Positions 1 through 8,100 of a DNA stretch of 16,178 nucleotides are shown piece by piece. The stretch covers positions 1 to 16,178 of the forward strand of contig CAIYTJ010000302.1 of NCBI GenBank assembly GCA_903929065.1, in the 5' to 3' direction. A program made the translations under genes and the position numbers. Numbering within the stretch: the first letter of the stretch is position 1; each line of letters starts with the position of its first letter. This DNA is from an uncultured Bacteroidales bacterium (GTDB lineage Bacteria > Bacteroidota > Bacteroidia > Bacteroidales > Paludibacteraceae). A model generated the notes under the pieces. The model saw only the letters and a program-made list of their open reading frames with translations, searched no databases and had not been told where the DNA came from.

Positions 1-92
1 ATCAGTTTTTGACCAACGATATTGGCTACTATCAGACATACAGTGAATAATAGTCCGAAAAACATAAATGCAACTGATACCTGTTTCTTCAT
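1..92 (-). CDS. Probable queuosine precursor transporter, VUT/YhhQ family (N-terminus only)
   Basis: Only the first 30 codons are inside the window, reading from the ATG at 92-90 off the left edge. They encode a Lys-rich start (MKKQ) followed by one hydrophobic transmembrane segment at about residues 6-27, ending in the stretch LIVANIVGQKL. A first helix with an Asn-containing ANI..xK turn is typical of the VUT (YhhQ) family of inner-membrane transporters, which import the precursors preQ0/preQ1 for tRNA queuosine synthesis. The family call therefore rests on one helix and its flanking motif. A good promoter lies 23 bases upstream, so the gene is probably transcribed on its own. The leader is too short for a preQ1 riboswitch. 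It could be another small membrane protein with a similar first helix. Confidence 0.55.
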   Translation of the reverse strand, partial: MKKQVSVAFMFFGLLFTVCLIVANIVGQKL

Positions 93-114
93 CTTTTGCC
101 GTTTTAGGTGATTA

Positions 115-145
115 CAAAGATAAAAGATTTAATTTATATTTCAAT
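115..145 (-). promoter_or_regulatory. Bacteroidota-type promoter for the left-edge transporter
   Basis: On the minus strand TATCTTTG (122-115) matches the -7 consensus TAnnTTTG exactly. It is preceded by ATTG (145-142) after a 19-nt spacer, which fits the -33 element. Transcription should start near 108, leaving a leader of about 16 nt before the ATG at 92. Confidence 0.7.
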
Positions 146-179
146 AAAAGACAAGTTTCTCTTAGAAGAATAATATGCA

Positions 180-212
180 AAACGGGCTGATTCTTTTCGA
201 ATCAGCCCGTTT
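180..212 (-). terminator. Hairpin terminator downstream of the M16 peptidase gene
   Basis: A perfect 14-bp inverted repeat (180-193 with 199-212) encloses a 5-nt loop and lies about 33 bp beyond the peptidase stop codon. On the minus strand the stem ends in a short T run (TTTT). The plus strand also has T-rich sequence after the stem, so the hairpin could act in both directions, but no plus-strand gene runs into it. It separates the peptidase transcript from the transporter promoter. Confidence 0.75.
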
Positions 213-216
213 CCTT

Positions 217-247
217 TTATAAACTATAAACTATCGACTATAAACTA
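217..247. repeat. Degenerate 7-bp tandem repeat (CTATAAA) abutting a stop codon
   Basis: Four consecutive heptamers are visible: TTATAAA, CTATAAA, CTATCGA and CTATAAA. They are followed by a partial CTA that is itself the peptidase stop codon (TAG on the minus strand). The array fills the space between the stop and the terminator hairpin. Its function is unknown; replication slippage is the likely origin. Confidence 0.6.
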
Positions 248-3061
248 CTCGGTAGGTTTCATCACCACTTCAATCACGTTTCCTTGCGAAACGATGGTTT
301 TTAGTGCTGCCTGAACGCTTTCGGGAGTCATGGCTTCAACCGTTGGTACATAGTCGGTAACGAGGTTCAGCTTGTCCTGATAGTAGCGCACCAGGGCAGC
401 AGACCACCAGTTGTTTTGTTCCACGTCTTCCTTGTATTTTTTCAACATATTTTCTTTCACTTTTTTGAAGTCTTCGGCAAGCGGACCTTTAGCAAGAATT
501 TCGTTGATTTCAGAATAAATTATACTTATCAACTTGGCTTGTTTCAGGTTATCGCAGTCGAACTGCATAAGCAGCGAAGCTTCATCTACCGGTGAGTTGG
601 TCATGCTTCCGCGCACGCCCACACCATACGATCCGCCTTCTTTCTCTCGGATACTTTCGAGGTAACGAATATTGAGAATGCTTCCTACTGCAGTAACATT
701 AATGCGGTTAGCCATATTGAAAGGCATGGATGCTGTATAATATACGAAGTTAGATGCTTTCTTCACTTTCATTTCCTTGTTGAAGTGATTATCGGCTTTA
801 CCTTTTGGCTTGCGTATGCCATTATCGGTAAAGGTTTGTCCACCTTTTGCCGATTTTAATCCACCGAGATAGGTACAGATAGCTGTTTTCACTTTCTCAT
901 CATTCGGGTTAATATTACCGGTGAAGATAAAAGTGAAGTTGGCCGGAACGGCAAAACGTTCCTTGTAAATAGCCAATGCTTTGTCCTGATCAACCTGATC
1001 GATAGTTTTCAGGCTCATGATTACCGTACGCGGATTGTGATTGGTCAACATAATATTGACTGAATCGGAAAATGCTTTGCGCGGATCGCTGGCCACATTT
1101 GCCAAACTGGCTTTGTAGTTATTGATCAATGCTTTGTACGCATTATCGTCCTTGCGTGGTGCAGTAAAGTGCAGGTAAAGCAACTGCATCATGGTTTCAA
1201 AGTCGTTTACGGATGAATTGCCCGAGAAACCTTCGTCGTACGAGCCAATTGTTGGTGTTACACTGGCAATCTTGCCTGTAAGGATTTTTCCAAGTTCTAT
1301 GGAGTTGTAATCGCCTAATCCGTTGTTGGCAACTACAGAAGCAGCTAAAGTTCCGGATGCGAGGTCAGCCACGTTCTTTACTTTTGAAAGTCCACCCGAG
1401 CTGAATGCGTTCAACAGTATCTCATCTTTCTTGTAAGTAGTAGGTTTGAAAACCACTTTCACACCGTTGCTCAAAGTCCATTCTGTAGTACCAAGCGTTT
1501 TATTTTCGGACGTTTTGGCTACTTTCCCGGCTTTCGGAATGACCGTGATCAACGGTTTGTTTAATACTTCTTCGGCTTTTGGTTGCAGTTCAGCTTTCTT
1601 CGAATTGTCGATAGCAGCACGAATCTGAGCTTCGGTAGGTATTTTCACGGCTTCTTTGTCGGGAGCCATAACAGAAACAATCATGTTGGTATCGGTCACA
1701 TACGATTTGGCAATTTGATTCACCATATCTACTTTCAACTGTGGCAACATCATTTTTACGGTGTTGTATTCCCATTCAATGCCCGGGATTGGTTCTGTAT
1801 TCAAAAAGCTGCTTACATATTCAGCCATTATGCGGCTGTTTTTCTGATTATCGCGCTCGTTATATTGTTTTTCAAGATTTTTCATATAATCAATCTTGGC
1901 ACGTTCCAGTTCGGAATTGGTGAATCCGAAACGTTTAATTTTTTCAGCTTCAAGCAATAACGCCGTGAGTCCTTCCAGTTCTTTTCCTTCCTTTGGCACG
2001 GCTATCATTTGGAATGCATCTTTCGATTTCACTAATTCGCCGTATTCTCCGCCACCATATACAAAAGGGGCATCGGCTTGCTGTGTAATTTCCTGGAATC
2101 GGTTGGCAATCATGGTGGAAATAAGTGAATTGATAGTCATAAAGCCGTATCCCTGCATCGACATTTTCACTTCAGCCGGTAACTTATCGTGTTTATATTC
2201 CAGTTCCACGCGGGTCATGCGGGCTTCTTTATCTTTTACAATCGAAACAATCGGTTCTTTATTGTTTAAAATTGGGAAAATAGTACGTTGAGCTTCATTC
2301 GGATCTTTCTTAATTTCGTTGAATAAACTCTTGATTTTGGCTTCCACTTTGTCCACATCAATATCTCCGACAACTAAGATAGCCTGAAGACTTGGGTGAT
2401 ACCATTTCTTATAAAAATCGCGGATAGTCTGGTGGGCAAAGTTATTGATAATGGCAGTATCGCCGATTACATCACGCTTTGCATATTGCGAACCCGGGTA
2501 TTTCAGCTTGTTCGATTCTTTCCACATACGGCGGTCTGCACCAGCACCCTGACGCCATTCTTCACGAATCACTCCGCGTTCGGCATCAATTTCGGTACCT
2601 TCGAGCGATATAAAACTAGACCAGTCATGCATTACCAGCAACGCACTGTCTACAATTCCGTCGCGGATAGTTGGCACATCAGCCAGGTTGTAAACGGTTT
2701 CATCCAACGAAGTATGGGCATTAATATCAGCACCAAACTTTACTCCGATACTTTCCAGGTAGTTTATAATACCTTTCCCCGGGTAGTTTTTGGTTCCATT
2801 AAAAGCCATGTGTTCCAGAAAGTGCGCCAACCCGTTCTGATTGTCGTTTTCAAGAATTGCACCTACATTCTGTGCAATGTAAAAGTCAGCACGTTGTTTG
2901 GGTTCTTTGTTTGCACGAATATAATAAGTCAAACCATTATCCAACTTTCCGTATCGCACTTTTGGGTCGATAGGAAGCGGCTGATACTGTTGGGCACTTA
3001 AGTTCACGGCCAGCAGCATCACAAAACTGAAAGTAAACCATCTAAGAAGTCTTGTTTTCAT
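245..3061 (-). CDS. M16 family zinc metallopeptidase (insulinase/pitrilysin type, PqqL-like)
   Basis: A 938-residue secreted peptidase carrying both halves of the M16 fold in one chain. Residues 1-23 form a signal peptide (basic start, hydrophobic core, cleavage after SA before QQ), so it acts in the periplasm or at the outer membrane. The inverted zinc motif HFLEH gives H80, E83 and H84. The third ligand is E161, 77 residues after H84 as in pitrilysin, within ERGVIREEW. The C-terminal half holds the R805...Y812 pair (REKEGGSY) that in M16 enzymes contacts substrate, so both catalytic halves look intact. The length matches PqqL-type proteins (about 930). Substrates are probably peptides left by other proteases; this is inferred from the family. 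The gene is monocistronic: terminator behind, own promoter about 200 bp upstream. I cannot tell PqqL function from general peptide scavenging. Confidence 0.93.
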   Translation of the reverse strand: MKTRLLRWFTFSFVMLLAVNLSAQQYQPLPIDPKVRYGKLDNGLTYYIRANKEPKQRADFYIAQNVGAILENDNQNGLAHFLEHMAFNGTKNYPGKGIINYLESIGVKFGADINAHTSLDETVYNLADVPTIRDGIVDSALLVMHDWSSFISLEGTEIDAERGVIREEWRQGAGADRRMWKESNKLKYPGSQYAKRDVIGDTAIINNFAHQTIRDFYKKWYHPSLQAILVVGDIDVDKVEAKIKSLFNEIKKDPNEAQRTIFPILNNKEPIVSIVKDKEARMTRVELEYKHDKLPAEVKMSMQGYGFMTINSLISTMIANRFQEITQQADAPFVYGGGEYGELVKSKDAFQMIAVPKEGKELEGLTALLLEAEKIKRFGFTNSELERAKIDYMKNLEKQYNERDNQKNSRIMAEYVSSFLNTEPIPGIEWEYNTVKMMLPQLKVDMVNQIAKSYVTDTNMIVSVMAPDKEAVKIPTEAQIRAAIDNSKKAELQPKAEEVLNKPLITVIPKAGKVAKTSENKTLGTTEWTLSNGVKVVFKPTTYKKDEILLNAFSSGGLSKVKNVADLASGTLAASVVANNGLGDYNSIELGKILTGKIASVTPTIGSYDEGFSGNSSVNDFETMMQLLYLHFTAPRKDDNAYKALINNYKASLANVASDPRKAFSDSVNIMLTNHNPRTVIMSLKTIDQVDQDKALAIYKERFAVPANFTFIFTGNINPNDEKVKTAICTYLGGLKSAKGGQTFTDNGIRKPKGKADNHFNKEMKVKKASNFVYYTASMPFNMANRINVTAVGSILNIRYLESIREKEGGSYGVGVRGSMTNSPVDEASLLMQFDCDNLKQAKLISIIYSEINEILAKGPLAEDFKKVKENMLKKYKEDVEQNNWWSAALVRYYQDKLNLVTDYVPTVEAMTPESVQAALKTIVSQGNVIEVVMKPTE

Positions 3062-3088
3062 ACGATCATTATTTTTAAATTAATTGGC

Positions 3089-3148
3089 TTATGGAACTCG
3101 CAATGTGCATAGGTTCATTATATAGCCCTGTACTAATGCTTGTTTCAT
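3089..3148 (-). CDS. Possible 19-codon upstream ORF in the M16 peptidase leader
   Basis: An ATG at 3148-3146 opens a 19-codon frame (MKQALVQGYIMNLCTLRVP) that stops with TAA at 3091-3089, about 27 bp before the peptidase ATG. Its start context, ATCGTATGAAACAAG, nearly duplicates that of the peptidase itself, ATCGTATGAAAACAAG. The region lies inside the predicted peptidase transcript. It may be a translated leader peptide or only the relic of a duplicated initiation region. There is no protein-level evidence. Confidence 0.25.
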   Translation of the reverse strand: MKQALVQGYIMNLCTLRVP

Positions 3149-3272
3149 ACGATTGATTTTTGTTGATTTTTAAGTTCGGTTGCATTCCATCCATACGGTT
3201 ATTATGGGAATGGATTCATACATTTATATCCTGTTTATGCACTCTTTTTTGATTGTTTATTTTTAAGAAATA

Positions 3273-3304
3273 CAAAGGAAAGAATTATTTTTGAGTTAAC
3301 CAAA
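3273..3304 (-). promoter_or_regulatory. Candidate promoter for the M16 peptidase
   Basis: On the minus strand TTTG (3304-3301), a 20-nt spacer and TTCCTTTG (3280-3273) fit the Bacteroidota -33/-7 pattern with one mismatch in the -7 box. It is the only CAAA-containing plus-strand position between 3062 and 3280, so it is the best candidate. It implies a start near 3266 and a leader of about 205 nt. Confidence 0.5.
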
Positions 3305-3395
3305 TAATCAAGGTGTTTGTTTTCAGGTTATGTTTTTTTGATTGTCGTCATTACTTTCTGGTTAGTTAAAGACAATATTTACCGTGTATACTGTT

Positions 3396-3427
3396 ATTGT
3401 ATCGGAAGTAAAAAAACCGTAACTTTG
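3396..3427 (+). promoter_or_regulatory. Promoter for the free methionine sulfoxide reductase gene
   Basis: ATTG (3396-3399), a 20-nt spacer and TAACTTTG (3420-3427) match the Bacteroidota promoter with an exact -7 box. The ATG lies at 3444, only 16 bases after the -7 box, so the leader is probably about 10 nt. Confidence 0.7.
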
Positions 3428-3443
3428 TAATCAAAAAAACACG

Positions 3444-3929
3444 ATGGCAGAAGAATTGTTCGTTACACCCGGAGCAGAAAAGAAGGAAATATACGAATCA
3501 TTGCTTCCACAGTTGGCTGCATTAATAGAGGGTGAGCCTGATCTGACCGCTAATCTGGCAAACATTGCTGCTGCCTTGCGAGAAACTTTCCATTGGTGGT
3601 GGGTAGGATTCTATTGGGTGAAGGACAATCAACTGGTTCTGGCACCGTTTCAGGGACCTATTGCCTGCACACGCATCGGTTTTGGCAAAGGCGTATGTGG
3701 AACTGCATGGAAAGAAGCCAAGAGTTTGTTGGTGCCCGATGTGGATCAATTCCCGGGACATATTGCCTGTAGCAGCAGTTCGGTGTCCGAAATAGTAGTT
3801 CCAATTATTAATATTGAAGGACAGGTCGTCGGCGTACTCGATGTGGACAGCGAATGTTATGACGTACTGGATGATACCGATGTGATTTATCTGGAAAAAG
3901 TATGTGAGTTGATTCGGAAGATGTTGTAA
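3444..3929 (+). CDS. msrC: Free methionine-(R)-sulfoxide reductase, GAF domain (fRMsr)
   Basis: This 161-residue cytoplasmic enzyme reduces free L-methionine-(R)-sulfoxide back to methionine, using thioredoxin-type reductants to repair oxidative damage. It is a single GAF domain. The fRMsr signature is clear: GFYW at 55-58, QGPIACTRI with C75, GKGVCGTAW with C85, and GHIACSSSS with C109. The spacing of these cysteines (10 and 24) equals that of E. coli YebR, where they form the catalytic and resolving set. Acidic residues E116, D133 and D135 (SEIVVP, GVLDVDS) complete the pocket. Full length for the family. The ATG is the only start that fits the promoter 16 bp upstream. It is monocistronic and converges with the PorP/SprF gene; the 103-bp gap holds only weak inverted repeats (TGAAC/GTTCA at 3970-3988), not a convincing terminator. 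Confidence 0.95.
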   Translation: MAEELFVTPGAEKKEIYESLLPQLAALIEGEPDLTANLANIAAALRETFHWWWVGFYWVKDNQLVLAPFQGPIACTRIGFGKGVCGTAWKEAKSLLVPDVDQFPGHIACSSSSVSEIVVPIINIEGQVVGVLDVDSECYDVLDDTDVIYLEKVCELIRKML

Positions 3930-4032
3930 GGATACTTAAAGTTATACAACAACCAATTGGCAACTTCGCTGAACAAGGTATTAGTTCAAGAATTTTATTT
4001 GAATAATATTATAACCTGAATCATCAATATCA

Positions 4033-4938
4033 TCAATACCAACAATTCCGGCATTTCCAAACGCGGTCCAGGCGGTAACTGATCATGATTTCGTGGGAAC
4101 CGTAGGAACTTTGGCTGATTCCGCTGATGTTATAATCGTAGCTGTATGATAATTTCAGGTTGCTGGTCAGGTCAACTCCAAAGATCAATCCTATTTCACT
4201 CCAGGTACGGTAAAATAATCCCAGTTGAAATGCATCTGCTTCGGGCGTTACTTTAAAATAACCGGTTAGATTTAATTCCATCTGATAAAGACCGGCATTT
4301 TCGATGGCACAAACACCGTAGCCCAGATTCACGTAATCATGACTGAATTCATGAAGGGTGGCATACATGAAATTTGCATTGGTGAATTGCTTGTTTATCG
4401 GGTAAAAAAGCGAGAAAATATTATTGCTCGCAAATCCGAAACGCCAGTATCGATAAGTCATTTCGGCACCAACATTTGCATTAAAATTATTTTCCTGAAC
4501 CAGTTTTTGAACGGTCAACGGATCATCAGGTGATTCAAAATTTATCTTTGATTTATCGTAACCAATACTTTGGAAACAACCGGCAACTCCCAGATGCAAT
4601 TTAGTATCGCGGTTTAATGCGGTGGAATAAGCGTAAGTCAGGTTAATATCGGTTGTAGAAGTATATCCGATTTGATCCTGAACCACCTTTATGCCTAATT
4701 GTGTATTGATATTATCCAGATACGTGGTTGCCGAAGCAAAAAATGTAGCCGGAGAACCGGGAAAATCCACCCATTGTTTGCGGGCGGCCATTTTAAACTC
4801 CGCCAGGTTTTTTTCGTTGATATAAGCCGGATTGATAAAGAAAGTGTTGTCCCAGTAGCTGTTCAACCGGATATTGGATTGAGCAGCCACCAAAAGGCAG
4901 ATTATTGTAAAAGTAAAAACAAAAATTAGCTTCCTCAT
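4033..4938 (-). CDS. PorP/SprF family type IX secretion-associated outer-membrane protein
   Basis: A 301-residue protein with a signal peptide (residues 1-19, cleavage after VAA before QS). Family marks are the early NPAYIN (36-41), the KQWVDFPGSP stretch (54-63), and alternating aromatic/polar segments to the C-terminus (for example GLIFGVDLTSNLKLSYSYDYN) that suggest an outer-membrane beta-barrel. SprF in Flavobacterium johnsoniae is needed for secretion of the giant adhesin SprB, and related genes often sit directly after genes for type B sorting-domain proteins. Here the ATG follows the giant gene's stop by 7 bp and no earlier in-frame start exists, so the two are almost certainly co-transcribed and this protein probably serves that one substrate. 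The C-terminal tail WKCRNCWY carries a CxxC pair (C296, C299). The partner role is inferred from family and position. Confidence 0.88.
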   Translation of the reverse strand: MRKLIFVFTFTIICLLVAAQSNIRLNSYWDNTFFINPAYINEKNLAEFKMAARKQWVDFPGSPATFFASATTYLDNINTQLGIKVVQDQIGYTSTTDINLTYAYSTALNRDTKLHLGVAGCFQSIGYDKSKINFESPDDPLTVQKLVQENNFNANVGAEMTYRYWRFGFASNNIFSLFYPINKQFTNANFMYATLHEFSHDYVNLGYGVCAIENAGLYQMELNLTGYFKVTPEADAFQLGLFYRTWSEIGLIFGVDLTSNLKLSYSYDYNISGISQSSYGSHEIMISYRLDRVWKCRNCWY

Positions 4939-4945
4939 CTGACCA

Positions 4946-5176
4946 TCATCTGATTAACGTAACATATCCCGATTTGGCTTTCATTCCCGAATCGGAAGAA
5001 TAATACAATACATAGAAATAGGTATCGTTTGCGGCCGGTTTCCCCTTATAATTTCCATCCCAACCAAAACCATCGCTCATTAAAATTCCATTGCGGTTAT
5101 ACACTTTAATGTGCCAGTCTTGCATGAACACATCATTCTTCCCGTCGCCATTCGGGCTAAACGTATTAGCAAGTAC
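4946..5176 (-). other. Type B T9SS sorting domain (gliding motility-associated C-terminal domain)
   Basis: Residues 2876-2951 of the giant protein carry the family's ordered motifs: NTFSPNGDGKNDVF (2879-2892), the IKVYNRNG strand with its NRNG turn, GWDGNYKGKPA, a D-x-YFYVLYY strand, and a terminal GYVTLIR. This is the CHU/TIGR04131-type domain, which directs export through T9SS and usually depends on a co-expressed SprF-like protein. It ends exactly at the stop codon, as expected. Confidence 0.93.
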
Positions 5177-8100
5177 CGGACTTGAAATCCAGATTCTTTT
5201 CGAAGTTTGCTCAAGACACCCATTGGGGTTTATTACCTGCAGTTTAATATCAAAATACCCATCTTTATTGATATTATAATAATGCGTCATATTGTTACCG
5301 GTTTCTTTGGTGCCATCACCAAAATCCCAGTAATAAATGGATTGAGGAATTTCCTGACTCCATACTTTCAATGGTTCATTGTCGTCAACCACATTTTCCT
5401 GACTGGATTGAATGGTGTAATTGTACAGGTCATAATAACCGGCATTAAACTTAAGGGTGGAAGAACAACCTGTTTTTGACATACCTGTAACTGAATATGT
5501 TCCGGCTCTCTTTATTACCAAGCTGTCACTCAACGAACCGGCATCCCAAACGTACGAATTTGCACCGCTGATATGAACCACCACCGAATCACCCATACAA
5601 AATTCAGGCTGTTTATCGAGCACCAAAACCGGTTCTTTTTCAACGATAATAATCTCTTCGTAATTGATGGTACACGACGCAGTAACAATAGCCAGTTTCA
5701 CCTTGTAACTTCCGGAAGATGGAAATGAATGTTGAGCAATCCGGGTATTAGCAATTGTACCATCGCCAAAATCCCATAAATAGGTATTATTTACGAGCAT
5801 AGTCGGTAAATCAACATCAAACTGGAATGAATACGTGGCACAACTTACCAGCTGATGGGTGATTCCATATTTCGGAATGGAAACATTGAATGAATAATTT
5901 GAACTGCACCCTTTTGAATCAATTACATTTAAAACCACAACGCCTGCCTGACTCGTAACCATAATCTGATTATTGTCCGTACTCACCGTTCCACTCGACC
6001 AATACGTTTTATAAGGAGGAATGCCGCCGCTAATGTCGGCCTTACAAACCATATCCACCAGTTTTGTGGAACAGTTATAGTTTGGCCCGGTTGCCACATC
6101 AATACTGATTGGATTCTGACGCTTTACAGTAAAGAGGGAATTCTTTGAACAGCCGCCCGCATCGGTTACCGTTACCGAATAATCACCTTCGCCAACATTG
6201 GTAATATCTTTAGTTGTCAAGCCGTTTGACCACACATAACTATAAGGCGGAGTTCCGTTCGAAACCAAAAGGCTGATGGAGCCACTGTTGGGATTATTAC
6301 AATCGAATGCATCCTTGATAGTAGCAGTTACACCCAATTGCTGAGGTTCAACCACTATAAATGATTGTGTCAAAACGCAGGGCGAAGCATCACTGATGGT
6401 CACAATATACGTTCCCGGACCGAGGTTATTTCTCACACTTCCGGCCACTGAACTGTCGCTCCATTTAATGGAAATAGGTGGCAAACCTCCCTGAAAATTC
6501 AGGTTTATGCTTCCGTTATGTGCGCCGTAACAACTGATGTTTTTTACCACCGGATTAATGGTATAAATGTGCGGTTCACTAATGGTCACTTTCAATGTTT
6601 TCTGGCAATCATTTGCATCCAACACTATGGCGGTGTAATCTCCGGCCGATAAATCAGTCTGTGACCAGCCGGTGGCAAAATTACTCCAGACAATCCGGTA
6701 TGGCGGTGTTCCTCCTGAAGCGGTTACGGCAATTGAAGCATCATTTGTTCCGTTGCAGCTGATTTGTTTTGTATCCGCGGTTGCCATTAATTCTACCGGT
6801 TGGGTAATGGTTGCCGAATATGTTCTGGAACAACCGGATTTATCAGTCACCGTAAGATTGTAAATCCCTGATTTGATATTCAATAAGTTTTGAGCTGTCG
6901 ATGTAAATCCATTAGGTCCTGTCCAGTTATAATGGTATCCAAAAACTCCCGGCGATAATTCGAAAGTCGTTCCGCCTGTTACATTGATAGTAATAGCACC
7001 CGAATTGTCTCCAAAACATTTCACATCTTGTTTTACAACATTTATTGCCAGTACCGGTGGTTCGCTGATTACAAAAGATTGAGTAACCGGTCCGCAATTG
7101 TTGGCATCGGTTACTGAAAGAATATAAGTTCCCGATGCTAAGTTCGAAAGGACTGTTGTATCGGCAAATGCAACTCCGTTCTTTGTCCAGCTTATGGTGT
7201 ATGTTGGTGTTCCACCTGATATTGTAACATTGATTTCGCCATTTGAAGCACCATTGCAGGTAATATCTTTCTTGCTGACAGTATTTATCTGAATCTTGGA
7301 AGGTTCGGTAATAGTATAACTGGTACTGAACGGACAACCACCTTTTTCTGTAATATTCAGGTAATATTTTCCGGAAGCCAAACCGGAAATTGAAGCAGAA
7401 CTTGAAAAAAAACCATTCGGTCCTGACCAAGAAATAGTGTATGGCGGGATACCACCGGTAATATTGGTTTGAATCGAAGCATTGTTTCCGCTTGCGCAGG
7501 TATTGTTTTGAATAATTGCATTAGGATTTATCAATGGGTTTACTTTCACAGTCACCAAAAATGGAGCACCATCGCAGGTTCCGTTAGTCGGTGTAACGGT
7601 GTAAGTAGCTGTTGCCAACGAAGTAGTGGTATTGACCAGCGTCTGACTTATTTCAGTTTGGAAAACAGGTTGTTCCTGACCACCGGTGATAGCTCCCGCA
7701 GGATTTATATCCGGTGCTGACCAGGTATAAGTAGTTCCAACCGGCACTACATTTCCATTCAGATTTGCAGGTGTAACGGTGAACGTTCCTCCGCTGCATA
7801 TTTCAAGATTGTAACTGGAAATATTTGCCGTAACCCGTGTTGTAACCTGAGCAATATCCGAAGTCAACACCGAACAACCGCCGGTAGGGAATGTGATTAT
7901 GCAATAATAATACGTAGTTCCAAGTTTAGTTGTTGGTGGATTATAAACAGAATCGGTAGCACCCGTAATTAAAATTCCCGGCGAGTTTTTTACTGTATAA
8001 TAATACCATTGGAAAACCGGTTTCCCCACACCATCCTGATAGGACACCGACATTGGCTTAGCTGGCGAGAACTGACAAACAAGGCTAGAAACCGGTTGGT

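Larger units (their letters stand above)
3062..3443. other. Divergent intergenic region between the M16 peptidase and fRMsr genes
   Basis: These 382 bp separate two divergently transcribed genes. They contain a minus-strand promoter (3273-3304), a plus-strand promoter (3396-3427) and the short upstream ORF described separately. The predicted peptidase leader is about 200 nt, unusually long next to the other leaders here. I saw only small inverted repeats in it (for example CCATA at 3191-3195 with TATGG at 3203-3207) and no riboswitch I can recognise. The rest is T-rich with no further recognisable element. Confidence 0.6.

Noticed and set aside
93..178. preQ1 riboswitch upstream of the queuosine-precursor transporter
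   Set aside because: The promoter at 115-145 leaves a leader of only about 16 nt, too short for the aptamer, and no aptamer-like sequence is visible.
2396..3001. 201-codon plus-strand frame antisense to the M16 peptidase
   Set aside because: The minus strand encodes a complete M16 enzyme with all catalytic residues, whereas this frame shows no recognisable domain or promoter.
3981..4060. Alternative reading frame extending the SprF-like C-terminus past its TGA (GIDDIDDSG...)
   Set aside because: It would need a frameshift. The annotated end, just after the last predicted strand (SYRLD) with a short Cys-containing tail, is plausible for the family.
6927..7430. 167-codon minus-strand frame inside the SprB repeat region
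   Set aside because: It overlaps the giant gene in another frame, is rich in Cys, Tyr, Arg and Gln from shifted repeat codons, and has no domain or start signal of its own.
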